Below are positions 42,600 to 49,942 of a DNA stretch of 64,000 nucleotides, piece by piece. The notes beneath the pieces are model-generated. The model saw nothing but the letters and a program-made list of their open reading frames with translations, was not told the DNA's origin and ran no database searches. The stretch comes from Haloarcula salinisoli (GTDB taxonomy: Archaea; Halobacteriota; Halobacteria; Halobacteriales; Haloarculaceae). Numbering within the stretch: the stretch's first letter is position 1; each line of letters begins with the position of its first letter. Location of the stretch: assembly GCF_019599405.1 (NCBI RefSeq), contig NZ_RKLQ01000004.1:62001-126000 (forward strand), written 5' to 3'. The position numbers and the translations under genes are program-made.

Positions 42600-42717
42600 G
42601 GCCGGTTTCTACCTGTGTAGATCCAGTAGTGTTAAAAAACGGTTTTCAGAGCTTTCTATCAAGCCGTAGGATGTGTGAAACGGACTCAACCGAGATAGAT
42701 GCAGGAAATAGATACTA

Positions 42718-43179
42718 ATGAATGAATCCTTCCCAAAGACAGAGAGTGGTGAACCGGATTACGAACAGGCGATTGCGGAATTGACGTTCGACGAAGCCAC
42801 CCCGGCTTCGCCAGTGTATATCTCCGATGGTACGGAAACGCTGGGAGTTACCGGTGTGGATGAGAAGAGCGGCTCAGTCCGGTTGGAACATCACAGAGGC
42901 GGAACTGCGACAGCCGACATAGAACAGCTCTGGAACGACTGGGTAGACGGGGGACTCATTTACAAGCAAAAGCGATTCCTGAACACCGAAGAGAGCGTGT
43001 ATAATACAGAGACACATGCGCCAGTCGCTCGAACGGTTATTGCTGACGCACTGAGTATTGCCCGAGATGAGCTGGGGGATCTCGAATCACGTGCACCTGA
43101 GGGTGGTCCCTGGACAGAAGATGTTCGTAATACCATTACCCAGTTGCAGATGGCATTAGAGACGGGTGCAGAGCGGTAG
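42718..43179 (+). CDS. hypothetical acidic protein
   Basis: 153 residues. The N-terminal half is beta-rich (YISDGTETLGVTGVDEKSGSVRLEHH), ending in WNDWVDGGLIYKQKRF. The C-terminal half is helical (ARTVIADALSIARDELGDLESRAPEGGPWTEDVRNTITQLQMAL). No motif is recognised. It has plus-strand neighbours on both sides at 100-170 bp. Confidence 0.6.
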   Translation: MNESFPKTESGEPDYEQAIAELTFDEATPASPVYISDGTETLGVTGVDEKSGSVRLEHHRGGTATADIEQLWNDWVDGGLIYKQKRFLNTEESVYNTETHAPVARTVIADALSIARDELGDLESRAPEGGPWTEDVRNTITQLQMALETGAER

Positions 43180-43346
43180 CAATTGGATTTTGGCGGATTA
43201 AGACGTACCAGAGTACACGATTTCGGCAATCTCAGCATAACGGAGCGATCCAGCACTACGCTGTGGAGAACTTCGGAACGTGAGATACAACTGAATTTGT
43301 CAGCGACGAGCCTGTGGGCCGCCAAATACCCGGTTACACCTTCATC

Positions 43347-44432
43347 ATGGGAAACTCCATTACTTCTAAGAATGTCGCGTCAGGGTCGACTGTTCAACCT
43401 GAAAGACGCTCAGAGGTACTCAATGACCACACCGATGTCGCCGAGAAAGTCGCACGAGCCCGACAAGCAAACTATGTTGCATTTCTGTCTCGGCACCCAT
43501 TCGCGACAGACGCATATGAGGCAGGCTTCGTGACCGGGATTCGTGAAGACTGTAGCCTGCAGACAAATGCTCTACGTAACGTCGACGTCCCAATACTGAT
43601 GTTGGATAATGACTTCAAGAATCCAGACCTGCAGAGATATCTGTCGCGATTTCGGGAGATCGAGCCCGAAATTGGTGTCGTCGGAGACGCACGTTCAGCC
43701 GATGAGGCACATATCTTAGTTGAGGAGGCCCGTAAGCTGAAAACAGAGTACCCAGACTCAACGCTCATCATAGTCCCAAAATGCCACGAGGCAATCGAGA
43801 TCATCGGTTCAGCCGATGTACCGGGCACAGAGATTGTATTAGGCTACTCAATGGGATACTCAGATATCCTGGCCTCAGACTTCTCGGACTACTCGGACTG
43901 GCGTGGACGGCGTGTACACCTGCTAGGAGCAAGCCCCACCAAACAGTGGGAGGTGATTCAACAGTTGACCTCACCAACATTGTTCGGCGATCCACCTGCA
44001 GATATCGTCGGGCTGGATTGGAACGGTGCGCACAAAGTCGCCTACATCGGTGAATATTGGAGTCGGGAAGGCTGGCAACGAAGCGACCATCTCTCCATCA
44101 GGGAAACAGTGAAGAAGAGCCTTCGTGAGATGCGCTTGTTCTGGAAAGAACGCGGTGTCTGGCCTCGTGAGGGGACGACCCCGGTTGACCGTTTAGGTGA
44201 GGCTGTCCAGGTGCCAGACGATGAGGTGTTTGCAAACGGAATGCACATCTCTGAAGCGGGTGACTACGAGGGTCCGGATGATTGGGAGGATCGACTTGAC
44301 CCCGAAGACGATGAGACGATACCACTCGAACATGCAATCGTTCACCAGTATACCGACGGCAGTATCCGGGCATTTCGCTCAGAAACCGAGCGGGTATACA
44401 CCGAATACCACGAGGGCTTGATTACGCCGTAG
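43347..44432 (+). CDS. TIM-barrel-like protein, possible DpdA/TGT relative (DUF6610-type)
   Basis: 361 residues from the ATG at 43347. The order of motifs is that of a tRNA-guanine transglycosylase-like barrel: PILMLDNDFKNPD, then LIIVPKCHEAIEIIG, RRVHLLGASPTKQWEVIQ, and DIVGLDWNGAHKVAYIGEYW. DpdA proteins of viruses and genomic islands insert 7-deazaguanine precursors into DNA and carry comparable VPK and HLLG blocks. Two aspartates (in MLDND and GLDWN) would be the catalytic pair. No queuosine or preQ0 genes lie nearby. The call is by motif order only; DUF6610 is the other name that comes to mind. Confidence 0.5.
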   Translation: MGNSITSKNVASGSTVQPERRSEVLNDHTDVAEKVARARQANYVAFLSRHPFATDAYEAGFVTGIREDCSLQTNALRNVDVPILMLDNDFKNPDLQRYLSRFREIEPEIGVVGDARSADEAHILVEEARKLKTEYPDSTLIIVPKCHEAIEIIGSADVPGTEIVLGYSMGYSDILASDFSDYSDWRGRRVHLLGASPTKQWEVIQQLTSPTLFGDPPADIVGLDWNGAHKVAYIGEYWSREGWQRSDHLSIRETVKKSLREMRLFWKERGVWPREGTTPVDRLGEAVQVPDDEVFANGMHISEAGDYEGPDDWEDRLDPEDDETIPLEHAIVHQYTDGSIRAFRSETERVYTEYHEGLITP

Positions 44433-44539
44433 ACAGTCCGTAGATAGCAAAACCCACAATCACCACAGACTGTGGGCGAGCCTGTCAGCCATCAACTCTG
44501 CAAGGGGATTGATAGCGTAAAAGAAGAACTCCACTGTGC

Positions 44540-44569
44540 CGAATTTGTCTCCCCTAATAGAGGTGAGGG
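44540..44569 (+). promoter_or_regulatory. hairpin leader element, copy 7
   Basis: CGAATTTGTCT, CCCC, TAATAGA, GG, TGAGGG. The last G is 11 bases before the ATG at 44580. A TATA-like GCGTAAAAG lies about 25 bp upstream (near 44515-44523), which would put the element at the transcript 5' end. Confidence 0.5.
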
Positions 44570-44579
44570 CTTGAATTCA

Positions 44580-44936
44580 ATGGACTCTATCACAGCGTCA
44601 CAAACCGCTTCTCGACCACCCGGTTTCTCAGAGGAAAGCATCGCGCACATCCGCCGTGTAAAGCACCTTCGCGCTATCGTCAGAGAAGATCTCGGTCCGG
44701 ATGTTGAGTGTGGCGGTCTGGAACAAAAAGTAGCCAGTTCACTGTATCACCACCATCCGTCGATTCGGCTCGAAGATGCACTGGAACTGAAGTGCCATCT
44801 GAAAGAGCCGTCTACGGAGGGTTCGACAGACTCTGCTATCAAGGGCATCGTCGACGAAGCTTGTACACTACTGGAGAGCTGGGGTCGTCTCGGTCAGACC
44901 CAGTCTGAGGACCCGAATGCAGCCTTTGACTACTAG
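44580..44936 (+). CDS. small helical hypothetical protein
   Basis: 118 residues from the ATG at 44580, chosen because the earlier in-frame ATG would translate the hairpin element. The sequence is helical (SEESIAHIRRVKHLRAIVREDLGPDVECG...). Its stop TAG is exactly where a tnpB element's right end begins, so the gene may have lost its natural 3' end. Confidence 0.6.
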   Translation: MDSITASQTASRPPGFSEESIAHIRRVKHLRAIVREDLGPDVECGGLEQKVASSLYHHHPSIRLEDALELKCHLKEPSTEGSTDSAIKGIVDEACTLLESWGRLGQTQSEDPNAAFDY

Positions 44937-44973
44937 TGACATCCTCCCCGTCGTAAACGACGGGGCTTCCCAC
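44936..44973 (-). ncRNA. right-end (omega-type) RNA region of copy 4
   Basis: Minus strand: GGGAAG, stem CCCCGTCG, loop TTTA, CGACGGGG, then AGGATGTCAC. Compared with copy 2 three stem pairs differ by compensating changes, so the structure rather than the sequence is kept. Confidence 0.55.
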
Positions 44974-44989
44974 ACGGTGGGAATGCCAG

Positions 44990-46264
44990 TCAGTCGTCGC
45001 TGGCAGTGGGTTTCGACTCTTGAAACGTTGTGAGTGTCATCTGCGAGGGTGTCTCGCTCTGCTCACACTGAGTCGTGGCGGTGTCACAACCGCTCCCGTC
45101 CTGTGGCGAGTCATCGCCTGCTTGTTTCCACGGCAGACTCTCTCCCCACGGGTCTACGCGACGTGCGATGTTCGCACTCGCGTTAATATCTGCTTGGAAC
45201 GTCGATACGTGGCACTCTGAGTTCTTGCACTTGAACTCGGCTTGCCGAGGGCGATACCCGATGTGCTTGCACGAGTGGCACGTCTTCGAGGTGTACTGCG
45301 GGTGAACGTACCTGACTGGAATCCCGGCGTCCTTCGCCTTGTCCTCGATACGTCCCTGCAAGCGAGCGAAGGCCCACGAGTGCAAGCGTCGATTCATGTA
45401 CTTCCCGTAGTCCAGTGATTCGCGGATGTACGCCAAGTCCTCCATCACGATAACTGGATTCACGAACTGACGAGCATACTCCACGGACTCACGAGAAGCC
45501 TTCTCGATGATGTCAGTGAGACGGTTCTGGTAGTACGAGAAACGTTCCTCGATACGCCACTCAGATGCGTCACGCTCTTGGAGTCGCTTGAGAGTAGTGA
45601 ACATCTCTTTGCGGATTCGCTTGGCTTCCCTCCCGTTGATGAGGAGTGGTTTCGTGGGAGTGTCGTGTTGGAGGGCACAGCCCGTGACCAACATCGACTC
45701 GCCAATATCGAACCCAACCCGAGTCGGATTCTCGGGCAACTCAGAAGTGTCCTCGATTTCGTATTCAACAGTAACGTGGAGTGTCCACGTCTTCTGGTGT
45801 TTCTGCAAGCGAAGTTCGCCCACTTTGGTACTCGATTCCTCATCGAGCATCTCATCCCACAACTCCCCTTGTTCGGGATTCAAACGGAGTGGTATCCAGA
45901 AGTTGGTTCCCCGACCGGGTTGCGGAACGTTCCAACAGATTTCGTACTCACGCGATGTGTCGCGGTCGAACTTCCCGGCTCGATTCACGAATCGGAGCGG
46001 GTGTTCGTCGTCCAACTCGTTGGCGTTGTACGTGTTGTGGAGTTTCGGGACGTAGGATTTGAGGGCGTCTTTCGCTTGGTACGGTAAGTTGTACGGTGTC
46101 ACCACTTTGTTCGTGGCGCTCATCGTCTCACAGTCTTGCTCGAAGGCATCGTGGAGTGCGTCTCGGTATTCGGACAGCGTTTGCTGGAGGCGTTGCTCTT
46201 TGCACCACGTTGGGGGTGCGAGCGTGGCTTCCAGCGTTTTATTCGCCGTCTGAGTCGTTGACAT
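44990..46264 (-). CDS. tnpB: TnpB RNA-guided nuclease, copy 4
   Basis: 424 residues. RuvC motifs: VGFDIGESMLV (D), VIVMEDLAYIRESL (E) and QADINASANIARR (D). Zinc ligands: CHSCKH and CKNSEC. All catalytic acids are present. It starts 26 bases upstream of the end of a small ORF on the same strand, so the two are coupled. The right end resembles copy 2, but the protein differs at length. Confidence 0.9.
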   Translation of the reverse strand: MSTTQTANKTLEATLAPPTWCKEQRLQQTLSEYRDALHDAFEQDCETMSATNKVVTPYNLPYQAKDALKSYVPKLHNTYNANELDDEHPLRFVNRAGKFDRDTSREYEICWNVPQPGRGTNFWIPLRLNPEQGELWDEMLDEESSTKVGELRLQKHQKTWTLHVTVEYEIEDTSELPENPTRVGFDIGESMLVTGCALQHDTPTKPLLINGREAKRIRKEMFTTLKRLQERDASEWRIEERFSYYQNRLTDIIEKASRESVEYARQFVNPVIVMEDLAYIRESLDYGKYMNRRLHSWAFARLQGRIEDKAKDAGIPVRYVHPQYTSKTCHSCKHIGYRPRQAEFKCKNSECHVSTFQADINASANIARRVDPWGESLPWKQAGDDSPQDGSGCDTATTQCEQSETPSQMTLTTFQESKPTASDD

Positions 46265-46400
46265 CGTAGCCTTCGGATTCGAGTGCTTTGCGGAGGAGTT
46301 CGGGGTACGCTCGTGAGTGGCGTATCCCGTGGTCCCGGGCGTATTCCTTCAAGGCTTCGTGAAGTGGCCCGCCTCGCTCCATATCGAAGTCGGCCCTCAT
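46239..46400 (-). CDS. small protein encoded just upstream of tnpB copy 4
   Basis: 53 residues, MRADFDMERGGPLHEALKEY and ARDHGIRHSRAYPELLRKAL, ending ESEGYDVNDSDGE. The ATG is at 46398-46400 and the stop overlaps the tnpB start by 26 bases in another frame. The amphipathic helix and basic centre could bind DNA, RNA or TnpB. It was found by reading the left end of the element on the minus strand and is shorter than typical ORF cut-offs. Function unknown. Confidence 0.6.
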   Translation of the reverse strand: MRADFDMERGGPLHEALKEYARDHGIRHSRAYPELLRKALESEGYDVNDSDGE

Positions 46401-46532
46401 CCATCAAAACGTAAGAAGTAGCGTAAGTTAAAGATAACGGTCGGCATTCGGATTGAGCGTCAGAGCGTGGTTTGTTCAGGAATTGTCGATTCCCTCCCGG
46501 CCTGAAGGCCGGGATTCCCTCCTTGAAGGAAG

Positions 46533-46877
46533 ATGGCCACTGACCAGGCGGTGCTTGAAACGCTTCCTCCAGAGAAACTTCTCGCTGCTACAAGATTACG
46601 TGTCATCAGGGCAGCGATTCGAATGTTTACCGAGGTAGAGAGTCTCGACTACTATATTTCTCACGAGAGAAATAGTGGAGGACGGGAGGGGATACTCAGA
46701 ATGCTTCGTGACCGGAAAAACGAACTCAGTGAGGCATCCGGCGGAAGCCCCCAAGATGGAAAATTGAAACAGTATCCAACAAAGGCCGCCCACACGGAAC
46801 CATTAGAGATGATCCACACGGAATACGAACCCCGTTTGATACGACGAGAGTTTGCACCGGACTGGAATGAGCTATAG
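46533..46877 (+). CDS. hypothetical protein next to tnpB copy 4
   Basis: 114 residues. A helical N-terminus (AVLETLPPEKLLAATRLRVIRAAIRMFTEVESLDYYISHE) is followed by REGILRMLRDRKNELSEA and an extended tail. The element's left end lies directly before the ATG, so its original promoter or upstream partner (44580-44936) has been separated. Function unknown. Confidence 0.6.
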   Translation: MATDQAVLETLPPEKLLAATRLRVIRAAIRMFTEVESLDYYISHERNSGGREGILRMLRDRKNELSEASGGSPQDGKLKQYPTKAAHTEPLEMIHTEYEPRLIRREFAPDWNEL

Positions 46878-46894
46878 ATAGTCGTGAGAAGAGT

Positions 46895-47578
46895 TCAGCC
46901 CGTCTCGCTGAAAACTTGCTTGACGGGGTGACGAAGCGCTGCTAGCCGGCTCAGATCGCCTTTTCGATACGGGACTGACCAGGTGCGAGTGTTCCCTTTC
47001 AGGTCTTTGCGGCCGATAATGATTCGTACCGGACCTCTCGGAGTCTTTGCGAGAGATAACCAACTCTCGCATAATGATGTTCCACGGAAACTTATTGATG
47101 GTCCTGATACCCACTGGTTGCTATTCTCGTTCGAATACCCACGTTTGAACCAGGTTTGAGCGCTGTCCATGAACTGTTCAAACCGATCTGGTAATTCTTC
47201 GCCGATATGGCAGATGAGATATGATGAATTTCCCTTGTCAATGTCTTTCTTCCAGAACTCTAAGAAGACGTGATCAGACGGAGCTTGAATCACATTTACC
47301 CATGCTCGCTCTGTTCCCTTTCCGTGGAGCGATATAGAGGAAATTTTCTGCCAGCCGTCCGGTGATGTGCCCGAGTCATAGTAGCCCCGAAGCGGGGGGA
47401 CCACTTCGAGGGCATGGGCACGGAGATATTCATCCGGGAACGGGACAGAAATCTCAACCGCATCGGGGGAGTCTGGTTTGAGGAGCTGTTGGACAACTTC
47501 AGAGTAGCCGTCGATATCTTCAGTAATTGGGATAGCGTGAGGCCATGGAGTCCGAAGTTGGTCTTCTCTAAAGCTCAT
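46895..47578 (-). CDS. hypothetical protein
   Basis: 227 residues from the ATG at 47578; the open frame goes 39 codons further, in sequence that is not clearly coding. Beta-rich repeats are visible: HDVFLEF-type strands and ENSNQWVSGPSISFRGTSLCESWLSLAKTPRGPVRIIIGRKDLKG. Two segments (KISSISLHGKGTERAWVNV and GPSISFRGTSLCESWLSL) look like internal repeats. The AT content is higher than the average here. Function unknown. Confidence 0.5.
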   Translation of the reverse strand: MSFREDQLRTPWPHAIPITEDIDGYSEVVQQLLKPDSPDAVEISVPFPDEYLRAHALEVVPPLRGYYDSGTSPDGWQKISSISLHGKGTERAWVNVIQAPSDHVFLEFWKKDIDKGNSSYLICHIGEELPDRFEQFMDSAQTWFKRGYSNENSNQWVSGPSISFRGTSLCESWLSLAKTPRGPVRIIIGRKDLKGNTRTWSVPYRKGDLSRLAALRHPVKQVFSETG

Positions 47579-48063
47579 ATCATGGCCGTCGAAATCTTCC
47601 TGATAAGCCCAGTAGACTGTGTAGCCCGCCAGGAGAAGCTGAGGGGTTCCGAAGATAGGGAATAATGCACAGGTCGAGTGCCGACTGTTCAGCACTCTGA
47701 ACTAGGTCTGGCACTCTGATTTACGACTGAAATAGGGATATTTGCCATTTCTCGTACATTATATACTCGTCAGCCGCGCCAAACGAGTTTTCGAGATGTG
47801 CCGGAAGCTGGATGAGTTCCTGGAATACAGAGGAGTGACCTCGATCTCGCTAAGGAGCTATCTGAAAACAGCTGCCAGGCTATTTATGCAGAACACATCC
47901 GATGAAACATCTGCTCAGTAAGCGTGCACACTGATGAGCTCATTCAATAAAAGTGTCTAATGGAGTGATGCCACGGTGCTGACTACACGCTTTCTGAGAA
48001 AAGACGGCGATATCATTCAGTCACAGGTACTGATACCCAGAGTAGCATCCGTCTCTAATATGG
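47579..48063. other. intergenic stretch without a supported gene
   Basis: The 485-bp divergent region is AT-rich. A 41-codon ORF (47796-47921, MCRKLDEFLEYRG...) has no supporting feature. A 13-mer GTGCTGACTACAC near 47977-47989 also occurs near 33399-33411 ahead of the VWA gene, meaning unknown. Confidence 0.4.
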
Positions 48064-49341
48064 ATGAACCAGAAAACATATATCAGATCTATATCCATTA
48101 CATCTATCTTGCAAAGAAGAGACTCAGCCGCTTCATTCACCCGAGCACGCTTGGCACTCGGGTTCGGGATTTCTCTCGGTATTGCATATTTCCTCTATCG
48201 GCTTACTATCACTCCCGGTCAATTTGGAATTGATTTTGAGATATATCGAGCCGCCGCTGCAGACCTGCATGCGGGCAAGGTGGTCTATGGTCGTTCTCCT
48301 GTCGGCGTCTCAAATCTCACGTACCGCTATCCAATCGTATTATTGGCCCCGTTTTCGCTGTATCTCTTGGTTTCTCCGATTACCGGCTTTGCTATCCATA
48401 TTGCCGGGACAGTTCTTGTCAGCGTTTTACTTGGACTCACCATTGCGAAGGCAACCGAATCATACGGGCTGCAGCTGTCGAATTATGATCGTATCCTGAT
48501 CTGTGGATTTATTGTAATCAGCCCAATTAGCGCACCATCGTTGGTAAATGGTAATATCAACCACCACATTGCATTGGCGCTGGGAATCGGTCTAATATGG
48601 ATGGAACAGAACCGAGAACAACACGCTGGTGTTGCTCTTGGATTAGCAGCGCTTCCAAAGGTCTTCCCCGCTGCTATCGGCATTTGGTTAGTCTGGCGGC
48701 GAAAATGGTATACTAGTTTGGTTGCTATAATCACCGGTATCGGGGCGCTTACGGCTGGTGCCGTACTTTTTGGTTTAAACCGCACACAGAGATATTTCGT
48801 TGAGGAGCTTCTCCCACGAGGGACTGCAAACGCTGTTTCAGGCGGCCTTTCACCGTCAAGTCTATACGTCACACTTCAGCGGCCTCTTTCCGTTATTTTC
48901 ACCGATGCAAGCGGAACGGCTCTAACAGTACTCTCTCTTATAATAGTCGCCCCGGTAGTGGCCTACGCATATCTACAGAGTGAAGGTCGTATTCAACAGC
49001 TCATTGCGCTCCTCTCGACGTTGTGCGGAATTTTGCTAGTGATCCCCTCGTATACTATGTATTTCGTCCTCGTTTTTTATCCGCTAATTCCGCTATTATA
49101 TCTTCTCTCAGGATGGCCTGGTAGGATTTTCACGGCGGGTGTAATTTTCATGCAATTCACGTTGAAACTCCATGATGCGACTATGCTGGTTCGCATGCTC
49201 AACTTACCTGTCTGGGGTACTGAAACGCTAGTTGTTAGCCTTCAAGCCTTCTATACGCTAGGCACGCCTGTCCTCTGGGGAACCATCGCTGTTCTCATAG
49301 CTGGCATTTGGCAGGTACATTCACAGCAATCTGAAAATTAG
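48064..49341 (+). CDS. integral membrane GT87 (DUF2029)-like glycosyltransferase
   Basis: 425 residues with about 10-11 hydrophobic segments. The first loop, GIDFEIYRAAAADLHAGKVVYGRSP...LTYRYPIVLL, is the DUF2029/GT87 signature (DF..Y..aa.al..G...Y......y.YpP). GT87 enzymes use polyprenyl-linked mannose or similar donors at the outer face of the membrane. The substrate is unknown here. Two upstream ATG codons in other frames were not used. It stands alone on its strand. Confidence 0.8.
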   Translation: MNQKTYIRSISITSILQRRDSAASFTRARLALGFGISLGIAYFLYRLTITPGQFGIDFEIYRAAAADLHAGKVVYGRSPVGVSNLTYRYPIVLLAPFSLYLLVSPITGFAIHIAGTVLVSVLLGLTIAKATESYGLQLSNYDRILICGFIVISPISAPSLVNGNINHHIALALGIGLIWMEQNREQHAGVALGLAALPKVFPAAIGIWLVWRRKWYTSLVAIITGIGALTAGAVLFGLNRTQRYFVEELLPRGTANAVSGGLSPSSLYVTLQRPLSVIFTDASGTALTVLSLIIVAPVVAYAYLQSEGRIQQLIALLSTLCGILLVIPSYTMYFVLVFYPLIPLLYLLSGWPGRIFTAGVIFMQFTLKLHDATMLVRMLNLPVWGTETLVVSLQAFYTLGTPVLWGTIAVLIAGIWQVHSQQSEN

Positions 49342-49473
49342 CGTAATAACACTGTGTTTTATCAGTATATTTCTGCCGAGCTATTAATTCGGCAAAGTGA
49401 TATTAGAAAGAGTTGATATATGAATGTGCAAACCGACCATTGGGTATTGTGAAATAGAGATTGGTGTTACGGG

Positions 49474-49656
49474 TCAGTATCCCGGCAGAGTCGCAATAAC
49501 CCCAATCACACCAATGAAAAATCCGGCAAGGAGTAACCAGAAGGAACCATCGCCTGCGAAGACACCAATTATACTCAATTGGAGAGCAAAGAGTACAAAT
49601 GCGATTCCTCTAAGAGTGGCAAGAATGTCAGACCGGACATCGCCATTATCACTCAT
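49474..49656 (-). CDS. small two-helix membrane protein
   Basis: 60 residues: a charged start MSDNGDVRSDILATLRGIAF, then VLFALQLSIIGVFAG and FWLLLAGFFIGVIGVIATL as two transmembrane helices. Very similar small membrane proteins are familiar in haloarchaeal genomes. Function unknown. Confidence 0.65.
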   Translation of the reverse strand: MSDNGDVRSDILATLRGIAFVLFALQLSIIGVFAGDGSFWLLLAGFFIGVIGVIATLPGY

Positions 49657-49942
49657 AGAGCAGAGTGATTTTCACCTGTATTTCAATTTTGGCATCAAGT
49701 CTGGCCCGTGATGGCTATTCTGTGTTCGTTCGGTCGCTCTTTAATCTGTACTGACCACTGGTCATCCATTCTGACCGGCGATCTGGAATCTGACTATGCG
49801 CCCGGTTTGAACACATAGTAGAGAGAGCAGACACGCTGTGAGAACGGTTCTATGACACTCTCGACAAGTGTATACTCCCGTTGCTTTACTTTCACCATAG
49901 TTGTCGTGGACTTATAAGGAATCCACTCCAAACACAACCTAC

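Larger units (their letters stand above)
44936..46520 (-). mobile_element. tnpB-only (IS1341-type) element, copy 4, minus orientation
   Basis: The right end is at 44936 (minus reading ends GATGTCAC, preceded by hairpin CCCCGTCG/CGACGGGG). The left end near 46520 has hairpin CCCGGCC/GGCCGGG within GAATC...GAATC, as in copy 2. It carries tnpB and a small upstream ORF, but no TnpA. It sits between two plus-strand small genes. The guide expected from its right flank on the minus strand is TAGTAGTCAAAGGCTGCATT. Confidence 0.75.

Noticed and set aside
47796-47921. 41-codon ORF in the gap before the GT87-like gene
   Set aside because: No promoter, no neighbour coupling and no recognisable motif.
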